Shown: positions 1 to 11,125 of the stretch, piece by piece
How positions within the stretch are numbered: position 1 is the first letter of the stretch
Layout: the number at the start of each line of letters is the position of its first letter
Position numbers and translations under genes: made by a program
Origin: Malaya genurostris
Taxonomy: Eukaryota > Arthropoda > Insecta > Diptera > Culicidae
NCBI RefSeq assembly: GCF_030247185.1
Contig: NC_080572.1
Span: forward strand, 94,661,198 to 94,725,197
Direction of reading: 5' to 3'
Length of the DNA stretch: 64,000 nt
Notes under the pieces: generated by a model
What the model saw: only the letters and a program-made list of their open reading frames with translations
Told to the model about the DNA's origin: nothing
Database searches by the model: none

Positions 1-905
1 TTTGTGTTAAGCGTGCACGAAACACTCTGCATTAAAACAGAGACAATAGTAAATTACTCGCTTGAAGAGCGAAACGGTATAGATTATTATTTTGAATACG
101 CCGGCCGGACGGAGGGGAAACATGACAAATCAGTTTTTGGGTGAACACGCGAGCGAGAGGACGTGAAAAAAAGAAGGCCGGGAAAGTGTGAAGCAAGCGA
201 CTGAAAAAACCGTGACCGCGTGTCCCGGGAGTCCCGAGTGAATGACGTCCTGGTCAGCGATCCTTATCGGTGGTTTCGATAAAAATCAACGGACTTGGAT
301 GTTGACCCGTTCACAGCAAAAATTGGGAGTAATCACCACGCCAACATCCAGAGTTCCCGTGTCAAGCGTTCCCCGAGTGGTTCCGGCGTCGCTGTGTGAT
401 CGCACTGCAGCGGTGTAGCAAGCAGTTTTCGCAGGGCCGTTGTGAATCGGATTCCTGTGCGGAGGCGGTAAAATCCGAAGTGGTGAAGAATCAGTGAGGG
501 GTCAGCGTTTCCCCTGGAAGTGCAATCGTCGCATTATCGTGGATAGCACGAGGGTATCCGGAGAGCCGATTCCGAGGTTTGGCGCTGGAGTCGACAGGCA
601 GAACCAGAAGAAGAAACAGGACGGAAACGACTCCCACTTCGCACGAGGATCACCCGGGAAAGCTGCCTGAGGAATTTCGCTGCTGCGGCAAATCTGAACT
701 TCATGGGAAACAGAACGGACGGCGAGACCGCCGAGAAAGACGTGATTTTTGGCAACGTGACGACAACCCAAATGGTGAGTGCACTGCTTTTTCTTTGTTA
801 TTACCTCTCTTTTAAATGAACCGTCATTATTGTTGATTGGTGGGTTATTATGGCTTTGGGCTGAGAGACTAATGTCCTCTCACACTGACCAAATGTTTCA
901 TAACA
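1..905 (+). repeat. 5' LTR of an LTR retrotransposon, cut by window edge
   Basis: This stretch is colinear with 1959-2863 at a constant offset of 1958, with only scattered substitutions, until the final ~30 bases, which are more diverged. It ends in ATAACA and is followed at once by a primer-binding-like site, as expected for a 5' LTR. About 358 bases of its 5' part lie outside the window, judging from the complete copy. Short ORFs inside it are present in both copies but resemble no protein I recognise. The superfamily (BEL/Pao or Ty3/gypsy) cannot be fixed from the LTR alone. Confidence 0.85.
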
Positions 906-918
906 CTGGCGCCCAACT
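906..918 (+). other. primer-binding-site-like sequence
   Basis: TGGCGCCCAAC begins one base after the LTR end. This resembles tRNA primer-binding sites of insect LTR retrotransposons. It supports reading 1-905 as a 5' LTR and the following DNA as internal region. The tRNA species was not determined. Confidence 0.7.
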
Positions 919-1046
919 AAAAATCCCACACGAAAATTTTTTGATTTGTGTATTTGAGCCAAAATTTGTTAGTTTAACGTTCAAGTAAGATTTGTGATAT
1001 TTTAAGATTTGGTTTGGTTCCGTGATAGTTAATATACATAAGTAGA

Positions 1047-1190
1047 ATGGATTTCACTCATTTGAATGATGAAGAAATCTACTATGAAATGGCATTACGC
1101 CACATGGTTAATCTGGGTGCAATGACCCATCGAGTGAAAGTACAACGATTGAATTCAACCGCACATGAAGGATACCGAGAGAATACCTAG
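1047..1190 (+). pseudogene. gag N-terminal fragment of the LTR retrotransposon
   Basis: An ATG-initiated reading frame of 47 codons starts about 140 bases after the primer-binding site, where gag is expected. It begins MDFTHLNDEEIYYEMALRH, a leucine/acidic N-terminal helix pattern similar to many insect Gag proteins, then runs into a stop. No major homology, zinc-knuckle, protease or RT motif follows before the solo LTR. It is therefore a remnant, not a working gene. The Gag assignment rests on position and general pattern only. Confidence 0.45.
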
Positions 1191-1594
1191 CCTTCACAGG
1201 CCTGCCGTTTGGTCAGATCGGGAGAAACTGACAGTCGTTTAAACAGCTATGAGTTACACCAGCTACAAAGTTTCACGAAAACACGAGATCGGAAGAAACT
1301 ACCCATTCCTGGATTGGTGTCGACGTCATGCAAGATCCAGAGCAGTCAGGATTCGTAAATCGGGTAGACAGTTGTAATAGGGGTCGTTATGACAATCCGT
1401 ACAAAAGTAACGCGATTCTGGGCGCGGTAAAACCCTTGCATTGGGCTCATAACGATCGAGGGACTAAATACCCCTTTTCCTCTACGACAGTCAACCATTT
1501 GTTACAAACCAAAAAAGCTATCACAAATACATTGTTTAGTTATATCTTCATTGTTAATTCAAACCTATTTAGCACTAAAATAGGTTAAGAGTTT
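1191..1594 (+). other. residual internal or unique sequence without recognisable genes
   Basis: No coding pattern is recognisable. The DNA directly before the next LTR does not look like a polypurine tract, which argues against it being the true 3' end of the internal region. Confidence 0.4.
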
Positions 1595-1600
1595 ATTGAA

Positions 1601-2863
1601 TGTTCTGCCGTTACAACAGGACTTTCGTGTTTGGTGTATAAGGACTTACCCGGAGACTGATAGCCATAAGTTAGTTGGCGGTAATCGCGAATTAGCCAGA
1701 ATTCGCTGGCGTTATTGTATAGATTTGTGGATTTGTGTCATTTAGTTTTGTGAAGCTTGTTCCGTACAGGAACATGTTACGAGCGTTGATTGTCTTAAGC
1801 ATCACGTTCATAATGCGATGTATAGTCTCCGGGGGACTTCTTTGTGGTGTTGGCTCATAAATTTCTCATGATTCGAGCTTTCGCCGATTCATGAGAAATT
1901 TTTCTGTAACGGCAATGTTGTGTTACAGTTAAGTTAGTAACTTAAGGTTCATGAGGGGTTTGTGTTAAGCGTGCACGAAACACTCTGCATTAAAACAGAG
2001 ACAATAGTAAATTACTCGCTTGAAGAGCGAAACGGTATAGATTATTATTTTGAATACGCCGGCCGGACGGAGGGGAAAAATGACAAATCAGTTTTTGGGT
2101 GAACACGCGAGCGAGAGGACGTGAAAAAAAGAAGGCCGGGAAAGTGTGAAGCAAGCGACTGAAAAAACCGTGACCGCGTGTCCCGGGAGTCCCGAGTGAA
2201 TGACGTCCTGGTCAGCGATCCTTATCGGTGGTTTCGATAAAAATCAACGGACTTGGATGTTGACCCGTTCACAGCAAAAATTGGGAGTAATCACCACGCC
2301 AACATCCAGAGTTCCCGTGTCAAGCGTTCCCCGAGTGGTTCCGGCGTCGCTGTGTGATCGCACTGCAGCGGTGTAGCAAGCAGTTTTCGCAGGGCCGTTG
2401 TGAATCGGATTCCTGTGCGGAGGCGGTAAAATCCGAAGTGGTGAAGAATCAGTGAGGGGTCAGCGTTTCCCCTGGAAGTGCAATCGTCGCATTATCGTGG
2501 ATAGCACGAGGGTATCCGGAGAGCCGATTCCGAGGTTTGGCGCTGGAGTCGACAGGCAGAACCAGAAGAAGAAACAGGACGGAAACGACTCCCACTTCGC
2601 ACGAGGATCACCCGGGAAAGCTACCTGAGGCATTTCGCTGCTGCGGCAAATCTGAACTTCATGGGAAACAGAACGGACGGCGAGACCGCCGAGAAAGACG
2701 TGATTTTTGGCAACGTGACGACAACCCAAATGGTGAGTGCACTGCTTTTTCTTTGTTATTACCTCTCTTTTAAATGAACCGTCATTATTGTTGATTGGTG
2801 GGTTATTATGGCTTTGGGCTGAGAGACTAATGTCCCCCCAACAGGGACCAATGTTTTATAACA
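1601..2863 (+). mobile_element. solo LTR, 1263 bp, with 6-bp TSD
   Basis: The LTR begins TGTTCTGCCG and ends ATAACA (TG...CA ends). It is flanked by ATTGAA at 1595-1600 and again at 2864-2869. A TSD hugging a single LTR shows that the element inserted here and recombined down to one LTR. Its last 905 bases match 1-905. Two inverted repeats lie near the 5' end: GCCGTTACA at 1607-1615 with TGTAACGGC at 1905-1913, and a 13-bp perfect stem at 1859-1871/1889-1901. Confidence 0.85.
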
Positions 2864-2869
2864 ATTGAA

Positions 2870-4054
2870 ATATCACGAAAATATCAAGAATGGCAACGAC
2901 AGCGTATAAATAACAAGTCATGATATGATAGTAAACTTTGGTTTTTGTTTTCTGTTTTCATCTACCCGGGGAGTGCGGTGCCGATATGAGACACTCACCA
3001 ACTTAGGCTCATACAGCTTCAATAACCTTCTCCGGTAACCAATAAGCACATACTAATGCCGTATTACGACAGCAAATAATCGCTAATTGGTATTCCAATC
3101 GCACGTGAAACTGAATTAAGGCCGACTTTGACAAAATATACGACTATTCATAGATAATGCTTATTTATGGCTGGTGTGCATTCTGAAAGCTGAATTCTGA
3201 TTGATTTACAACAGATAAGCTTTCAGATTGTAAATATAGAGTTTTAGGCGTTTTTGTTGCTCATAAAGGCTAATTTAATGCTATTATTAGTGCTTACCGG
3301 TTACTTGGGTTATTACTCCGACGTGAACGATTCTCATCTTCTATGTTTATATTGTCAGTCTTCGAATTGGTTCATTTTTTGTGCGATGTTCAGCTCTATA
3401 TGCACGTTGTGATTATAAAAATTAAGTTCTACTATTTTTTAATCCTTTCTATTCCGAAGCTTGTCAAAAGTCAACAAGGACTTGCGAACATATTACATTT
3501 GATCAAATCAGGCATGTCAGATCATCCATACGTTCCCCTGAGGTGAATCATGGAAGACTGAAGCATTCGCATTAATTCCGCTCATATTTATGAGCTTGTG
3601 AGCTTCCGCAGTCTCACTTTTGTTGTGTAGCTTACTGCTTCGAAACCATCGTCTCTGTAAGTGAAAGCCAGTAAGCTAGTATAGCGTCTTAGAAAAGAGA
3701 AATAATATGTTATTCGCAATGAATTTGAGTTTCAATCATATACAATTGAAAATACATGGTTCTGGTCATCCAAATCGATGCAAAGAAATATTTCCAATCG
3801 ATAATATAGAAAGCAAAGATGTGTTCTGCACAAAAAAAACCTTTCGGTTCAACAGAAACACCCTGTATATTGTACATCGGTTGAGTTTGGTGATCAATTT
3901 GTACCGAATTCTAACGAACTCCTATTTTTGGCGACAAAAGCACAGAAGCATTAAAATTAGTTAAAAATTTTGGAACACATCGTTTACACCGATCCGATTT
4001 TGGGATCATTTTGGATTTTTTATTAATAAATAAATAATTTTTGGACACGTCGAG
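2870..4054. other. no gene seen; short shared repeat motif near 2917-2970
   Basis: AT-rich DNA. The stretch ending in CATCTACCCGGG near 2970 resembles the start of the repeat at 17350-17417. Nothing else is supported. Confidence 0.4.
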
Positions 4055-4204
4055 CTGCTTCAGTGTCCTATTTTTGCCTTTCTCTACAGAAATGTAATAG
4101 AATTGCTGGAAAAACCGACTTTCAATCGGAGCTTCGGAGACCCATAGTGTTATATACTATTCCGACAAGATCGGAAAATGTCTGTGTGTATATGTGTGTG
4201 GGCT
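4055..4204 (-). repeat. terminal piece of the CCTAGTGG/GCCTTTCT dispersed repeat
   Basis: It carries the GCCTTTCT start, AAAACCGACTTT, the GATCGGAAAATGTCTG motif and a GT-rich tract, in the same order as other copies (for example 38150 and 53240). Diverged. Confidence 0.6.
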
Positions 4205-4465
4205 TTTCTTATCGTGGGCTTCAGAGAATTTACTACTTAACCATGGTATTTATTTTCAAGATATTAAATGGCATGCTGCCTCGATATTTGTGTGATCGAA
4301 TTGAAAGAGGAACTGATTTGCATAGGTACAATACCAGAAACGTACAATAAGTTTTTTCAATTCGAAGCCAAAAGAAATCAAACGCGCAACGACATTGGTG
4401 GAGTTCAAAAAGTTATGTATTTCACACATAAAGTCCGCTTTGTAAGCAAATATTTAGTTAGTTAG
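4205..4465 (+). pseudogene. LINE reverse transcriptase C-terminal remnant (CR1/L2-like)
   Basis: The frame reads VFIFKILNGMLPRYLCDRI and then HRYNTRN. This is the pattern seen near the C-terminus of CR1/L2-type ORF2 proteins, where a helix with a YxxLNG..P motif is followed by YNTR. A stop after ASN-VAL-GLN and a frame change break it. Only this C-terminal end is present; no upstream RT is seen because dispersed-repeat sequence abuts it. Clade is tentative. Confidence 0.5.
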
Positions 4466-4469
4466 TTCA

Positions 4470-5924
4470 ATTTTTTTAGATGTTTTATTTTTTTTTGCGT
4501 ATTACGAAGATTGTATTTTTTTTTGTTTATATATATTATTGTGAGACGTATTGTGAGACGTATGTTCGGTATGATGATGATGGATTTTTAGTTTGTTTGA
4601 GAGTTGAAAATAATGAGCAGTCTACAAACGTTTGAGCCTCGCGCGCGAAGCAGGTATAACTATTTGGAAAGCGAACAGGACTGGCCGAAGAGCCTCAGCA
4701 TTCGGTGTGTTAAGTTTGCTCTTGACCTTGATTGAAAGGTTCAATTTAAGGAATAGATTCGGTAAACTAATTGGGATCGACAGTTGTTGATGGAATTGGG
4801 CTTGGCTCTGCTCATCCGCAGTCTCGTTACTTCATCGTAGCTGATGTGTGTAGCGATGAACTTGTCCGGCGGGAAGGGCCAGGTGAATTACTGTCTGATA
4901 CTGGTGAAGATATCGGGTTAGATTCCTGATGTGATCAAGGATCTTCCCGGGTTGGATTAACCCTGGATAGTAAATCCGAAAAATTTGAATGTTATTTTGT
5001 GGTCAGTCGTTCTTTTGAAGAAGAATCTATACCTGGTAGATTAATCAGATCGTTTTCTTTTGTTTACTGGTTAAGATATGTGCAAAATTATTAATTATCA
5101 TTTAGATAACTCGTTCTGCTTACACCTTTGTAGGGGTATGAGGTGGGACCATCATCATCATCTAGCTTCAATGGAAACGCAGAGTTCATTGTTTGTTTTA
5201 GAAAAGATCAATTGTGGTCCACGTTTAAAAGAAAATATTGAACCGAAGCACTTTAATGCGTACAAATATTATTTATTTTTTAACTAGAAAATCCTGAGTG
5301 GTAGTTAAATCGGAAGTGTGAAAAAATGTGTTTAAAATTTTCAAAGTATTTTTCAATGCATAATAAATTTCCAAAAATAAAGAGATATAAACTACAACAC
5401 CTGAAACAAATTTACTGATTTTTCTGTACTACCATCGATTTTCAATCCATTTTGCCGCACATAATTTTTTCACATTTGCGGCAACATAATTTTTTCACAT
5501 TTTCGAAAAAATTACAGGTTTCTACAGATTACAGGTATTATGTTTGTTCCAAAAATCAAATTTTTGGGATATTTCAACAAGAGTTGCTTAGATTTTGGTG
5601 TACTGGTGCAGCTCTATTTCCATGAGAGGTAATGATTTTCAATGTGTTTGTTTGCATTAAAAAGAAGCGCTCTCACAAGACAAGAATTATTGTCAATCAG
5701 ACTTGCATTCTGCGTGGTTTCGTAAAAATATTTCGCTTGGGCACAAATAAGTTCGTATGGAACACAAAAAGCAGCTGTCCAAATATTCAAAACAAATTTT
5801 ATCAGTGATTTTGAGAATAGTTGTGTAATCTTACGTCGATAATGCGAACAACATCCGAATTCGATTGAGCTAATTCCTACATGAGACCGAGATCAGAGAT
5901 ATTTGCATGTATAAAAACGTGCTT
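4470..5924. other. no gene seen
   Basis: AT-rich DNA with a short tandem GTGAGACGTATT duplication near 4542-4562 and a small GATGAT tract. No supported feature. Confidence 0.4.
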
Positions 5925-5925
5925 G

Positions 5926-7260
5926 ATCCACCTAGTAGCGAGATGATACCTTTTTTATCAATTCGAATGTGTTTTTTGCACGAATATTCTTCGGTGTTTT
6001 AGTTCTCATGACATTATTTTAATGACCGTCGTTTTAAGCGGCAATTTGAGATTTTAATCATACATTACCCTGTAATGTCGAAACTGCAAATCGGATCGAA
6101 TTTGATTCTAAACGTGTGACAATCTATTAAACATTCCATGAGATGTTGAAGTAAGTTCCTTTTTAGAGTTTTTCGTCATTATTTACGATACTTCCACAGG
6201 CGGTATTCAGGAACCAGCATAACCCACAAAGATTCGTATGGCCATAAATTAATATGACGAATAAATTGCAATAGTTTTGAGTCCAATTGTCATCTTCTAA
6301 ATTGGTTTGTATTTTAAAAACTCATCACCCTGTAATTCCAAAATCGTAATTAAGAATTGGATAAAATTCATTAATTTTTTATGGGATCTAAATTCTTTAA
6401 TTTGATTTTTTGTTTTTGAAATTCGATTTGGCCTGTTTTGAGAAAATGATTTAGCTGTGAGGAACGATTCAATACTGGAACCGGATTTCTAAAATCGGTG
6501 TAGTCGAAGTCAGTTAAATTCACCTGAGAAGCTGTACTGTGTACATTTGATTCAAAATGTTTGAAAATCAGTGCAGACATCTTCGAGAAATCGTAGTGCT
6601 AATTAAATTTTTGGGTATGTACCGAATCAATTACTGAATACCGCTAAAACTGAAATAAGTATATTTGGTTATCGACTATAAAAATCTGCGAACTCGATAA
6701 ACCTGATTAATTTAAGTGGAATGGACAGTTTACTAATGTATCCCTCAAAACCGAAAGTTGGATCTGACTAAAAATCATAATGTTTTATAGGATCATCTGA
6801 CCTTTCATTTGAATCTTAGATGGATCTTAGACAAAATGAGTTACATTATTTTAATTTCGTTTTACATGTCAACCTGTAGTTCCGGAACCAGAAGTCAGAT
6901 CCAAATGTAATTGAGGAACTTTGTTTGGGAGCATAGGAGTTTTCATATGAATCTGAGTTTGTAGAAAACGGTTGAGTCATCTCCGAAAAATTGAGTGAAA
7001 TTACGGGGTGACGAGGAGACATTTCATTTGCGACTAGTTTGATCAAAATCGGTCCAGTCATCTCTGAGATCAACCTGTTTGTTGATAACACACATACACA
7101 CACGGACATTTGCTCAGTTCGTCGAGCTGAATTGATTGGTATTCGGCCCTCCAGGTCTCGGAAAATTTGTCTAAAGTTTAACCGAATTCTATACCTATTT
7201 TTTATATATATAAAAAAGGTGAAAAATGGGAACATCTTTTACTGTAAACCGTAATCAGAC
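5926..7260 (+). repeat. CCTAGTGG dispersed repeat, long copy
   Basis: It starts with ATCCACCTAGTAG and continues through modules containing GGAACCAGAAGTCAGATCC, 'CATCTCTGAGA', a CA tract at about 7088-7102 and TTCGTCGAGCTGAATTG. The same order is found at 61505-63400, often base for base. The small ORFs here are not conserved between copies and are not genes. Confidence 0.75.
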
Positions 7261-7965
7261 CATCCAGAAACATCAATAAACTTACATATAATAAAACAGT
7301 AGATACAGTGTACGGATGCAGAAATTCGGAAGAATAATAAATTTGTATGCTGGGTGATGTTGATGGATAAAATTCCGAACAATCAAAATAGAATGCATTA
7401 CACAAAAATCCGCAACCACAAAATCACTTTACCATGGTCAACGCACCCTGCACTACTAACAGAACCACGAATTTTAATTAGTTTTATATATTAAATGCAC
7501 ATTGCACGCTGGAGTCATTAAATCATGTTAGTTTTTTTTCTACCTTCAAATGCGATTCGTTATAATAAATGTAATTAAGCGTCTCATGCTAACTATATGT
7601 ATACAGAACATGTAAAAAAGTTTATATGCCCACACAGGAGATTCGCAATTTCTCATTTGCAACGAAATATTTCGCTTGAACAGACTTCAGGATTTGTTAA
7701 AATTTTGATGAATGATAAATAACCAGAGATTTCACGTAGGTTGGTTTATGCTAAATATGTTATCTTATGCTTGAATGTTTAATTTACATGTTGTATATCA
7801 ATTCGCATATGATATACCGTACAAATTTTGACTTCATTCATACACCCGTGTTAACTAGTTTGGACATTAATTATTCTCTAATAAAGCATGTTACGATATC
7901 ATTTTTTCTATTGAATGTTATATACATCCCAGAAAATGAGCTCATAAACGCAAATTGACCGTTTT
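7261..7965. other. no gene seen
   Basis: AT-rich sequence with no recognisable repeat, RNA or coding pattern. Confidence 0.4.
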
Positions 7966-8130
7966 GGACATGTCCCAAATCTGAAAGTTCGGATTGTGCT
8001 TGAAATAATCCTTCACCATCCTTGCGTTCATGGAGTTGTTTTTGTCGCTTTTCCTCCGCTGCCAGATCGCCGCTCGGTTCGTTTGGGTTTCCTACAATGA
8101 TGTTACCACACGGAACATGGTCAAAATGTC
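7966..8130 (-). pseudogene. possible Tc1/mariner transposase N-terminal remnant
   Basis: On the minus strand a short stretch reads RMVKDYFKHNPNFQIWDM. This resembles the first helix-turn-helix of some Tc1/mariner-type transposases (MVK..F..NP...I.D). Frames around it are broken and no catalytic residues are visible. It may be chance similarity. Confidence 0.25.
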
Positions 8131-8627
8131 GATTTTCAGCTGTTTAGCGAACCACCTGTGGGACTAGACTAGTTGTGCACATGTAAACATTACATTCCAA
8201 ACTAGTTTGTATAGACATGTCATTCAGTAGTACTACACTGCGTAAAATCGACATTTTTAATTTTTGACTCATAAATCAAGTTCGTTCCATTCGTGCTTCA
8301 AAAGTTGAGTGCATAAATTTCAAGTGTGTCGTCATATGGCTTAAGTAAATGGTCATCACATTTAAATCGGAAGTGTAGACTTGTAAATACAGAACGCTTC
8401 GAACATTAGAAAAAAGTTCGTAGCTGTATGGCTAATGTAATAACATGTTAGTTTAAGGGGTAAGGCCACCATAAGCTTTCAAAAAATCAAAATTCATAAA
8501 ACAATATGAGCTTTTCATGTAAAAAATTGAACATTTCACATTTTCAATCTCCTTTGTGGGCTACTAGCTTATGATACAGATTTTAAATTGTAATGTATCA
8601 GTTGGGTGACGGCCAGGATGTAGACCA

Positions 8628-8800
8628 TGTTCAATGTACGTTCTACCATGTCTGACTGGTGTTTTAGAGTGACTATAACAAGATTATATGTTTCCGCTCA
8701 GTCATTGCAAAAACTGAACTTAGTTATGGCGGCTTTACGTCAAACCAACTAAAAATTAATAAATCGTTAAAAAACTTGTTGGTTCTTGTTCCAGCTTTAG
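8628..8800. repeat. dispersed repeat, copy without the tRNA-like insert
   Basis: It matches 50727-51005 nearly base for base (CATGTTCAATGTACGTTCTA, TTTTAGAGTGACT, then CGCTCAGTCATTGC and GTTATGGCGGCTTTACGTC). It lacks about 135 bases that carry the tRNA-like cloverleaf in the other copy. Family unknown. Confidence 0.7.
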
Positions 8801-9640
8801 TTTTGAAGACACAGCCGGTTTGCCCGTTTTAGACCTTTCGGAAAACTAGCGCGAGGCAAATTGGTCATGAAGAGGCTATTTTTTATCGGAATTTGGTCAA
8901 CAATATTTTTTTTGTACGTTGAAGTACACTTGATTAAACACTAAAAAAGGCGGGTGGGTAATGTCATAGACATAACTGGATGTCGTGAATACGAAAATAA
9001 CTGACATGTTCCTTAACACTTCCGAATATCAATTAGTTGATCAATTGTATGAATTATGCAAGTATTCCCCTTTTCCACATTTTTCGAAAAAACAAAAAAG
9101 GCTTCACTTGATCTAGATTACTGTGAATTTCACACAGCGAAAAGTGCAAAAATCAAATCAAACAGTTCTAGATTTGCACTAAACTGATGATATTTCCATT
9201 CGATTTGCAAGCAAGAAATCCTATTAGCTCTTAAGAAAATTTTTAGTGCCATTAGAACGGCTGATTTTGTGTAATGCTATCCACCGTTGCTTTTTCGCCA
9301 ATGCAAATGACTGGCAGCTGTGACGTAATCGCTCTTGTCGGAAGCGACACTAGCTTTGCAAACGACACAAAATACGTCTGCTTGCAGTGGCGATAGAATT
9401 CAAACTGATCCAATTTTTGTTGCGAGGCTTGTTTTTACCTGATTTCATTTGTAGCTTTTTCACTAATGGGCGGTCCTAACGACAACAAAAATAGCAGCAT
9501 ATAGAATTTTAATTTCGATATTTCATTTCGGATTTGCATTCCATTGAAACAAACTATCCGGGATTCATTCCTGCCTTTCAGAAGGATCAAATTGTGGAAC
9601 TCACTACAATATTAAACACTGTTCGGAACATTTTCTCGAA
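8801..9640. other. no gene seen
   Basis: AT-rich unique-looking DNA. No supported feature. Confidence 0.35.
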
Positions 9641-9649
9641 CGATTTGTT

Positions 9650-9870
9650 GTACAGCAGCAGATATTTTGTTCTCTTCCTCAGAACGCGTTCTGATTGGCT
9701 GGTGTTGACATGGGTCAAATGAGACAGGTTTTTCAATAGTGTACTATTGAAATACTTCAATGCTTTTTCTTTACACGCTTAAGTTGAAAAATTTCGATTC
9801 TATTGGTAGTTAGATTATATAAATCTATTCACAGATCACTGAGCTATGAGCTTTAAAATTACGAGAAAGG
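9650..9870 (+). repeat. partial copy of the long-TIR element found at 31490-32454
   Basis: The segment with TTTTTCAATAGTGTACTATT, GAAATACTTC and TTAAGTTGAAAAATTTCG follows the order of the right arm of the element at 31490-32454. The matching left arm is missing. Confidence 0.55.
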
Positions 9871-9879
9871 CAAACGCTC

Positions 9880-10744
9880 CTTATGAATATCCTCTTTGAT
9901 ACTCATTTATACCAAACATTTCAGAAAAGTTTAATTTTGAATTATTTGAGATTATGTCACACAACTGAATATTTTATCATAAAATTGTGATCATATTTTC
10001 GATGGCATGTAGCAAAAATTATGTTGATTCGTTAGATACAACAAGAGATATTCACGATCAAAAACTTATCACTCTCTCAGAGGGTAAATTTTGAAAAGGA
10101 ACCCCATAGTAAAGTAAGTCGTATTCACGACAAAATAAATTTCGATGGCTTTCACTATATTTCCGTAAAACGTTCCTGAAATTGTTCTATTTTTTTGATG
10201 CGCTTGGTGGCTCTGGTACCCCTTAAAGTGTCAGCTCATTCATGTATATATGTATTCCCAACATTCCGATATTTGCGGCAATACTAAGTGTCAAACTTAT
10301 AATAGATTTGAACAAAATGGCTGCAACAATATTCATTGCGAAAATTTAATCAAGTTCTCCATCACAGCTTAGAAGTACGATCAATAAATCACCGGTGATA
10401 TTTTTTCTTAAAAACGTATCAGAAAATGACAGTTTCTCTCTATTTATTTTCTCATCTCAACTATTCGTATGAAACGAAACATCTATTATACACTAAATAT
10501 TGTAAAATAGGTGAGAATTATTATAATCGCACCACAGTGATTGAAAAAAAAGAGTAAAGAAAGAAAACCTATCACTTTAATTTAGGATTTAAGTGTGCCA
10601 ATGGTAACGAAAGACATATTTTGGCAAAGAAATTATAAAATTAAATCATAAAATTTAATTGAATTAGAATTCGAATATTTAGCAAATCGTTTTATTCTTT
10701 ATACCCTAACCATGACATTTCAATACGAAAAACTATTCTACATA
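9880..10744. other. no gene seen
   Basis: AT-rich DNA without a recognisable feature. Confidence 0.35.
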
Positions 10745-10804
10745 AGAATATGAACTTTTTTTTTATTTAAGATATTTTTATTCAAGCCTATTTGCGTACA
10801 AGCT

Positions 10805-11125
10805 TTACGTGGCCGAATTAGCCGATTTTTTAAATAATAAACTTTTTGAAGTGGATCTCGTTGTCACTCTTTTTCTAGGAGGAGAAGAGCTTCCGTTTCC
10901 CTCCTGCGAGGGTTGAGGGGTACTTTGTTCGTGGCTCGTCTCGTCATCCATTGCCTCATCGGTTGTATTGTTGTTGGTGTCCGTCTTCGTTTCGTTTTCC
11001 TTGTTGTTCGTAGTCTTGAACTCGTTGCTAGTTGCTTTAGATGCGCCTTGTTGTGCATTGGTTGCAGTTGCTGGTTGGTTTGATGGTGAAACATGAGTAC
11101 TGCGCTCACTAGTTTTCGTTGTTGA
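10805..11125 (-). pseudogene. C-terminal part of ORF1 of element AC
   Basis: This frame begins VNLSTTKTSERS, directly continuing the frame that breaks off as KDKVNL at 12271-12282, and ends RVTTRSTSKS...SANSAT before TAA at 10805. It is a low-complexity Asn/Thr/Ser-rich tail with a DDETSHEQ acidic patch and a PPRK basic patch, typical of a disordered ORF1 C-terminus. It is separated from the rest of its gene by insertion of element B. Its C-terminus is strongly similar to that of B. Confidence 0.75.

Noticed and set aside
502..815. Overlapping ORFs on both strands, repeated at 2460-2773
   Set aside because: They lie inside the LTR and recur only because the LTR recurs; no protein pattern is seen.
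1595..2869. Reading the second LTR as the 3' LTR of the element at position 1
   Set aside because: ATTGAA flanks this LTR on both sides and no polypurine tract precedes it, which fits a solo LTR better.
10864..11109. 81-codon basic ORF on the minus strand
   Set aside because: It is in a different frame from the ORF1 C-terminus of element AC, which has the better match to element B.
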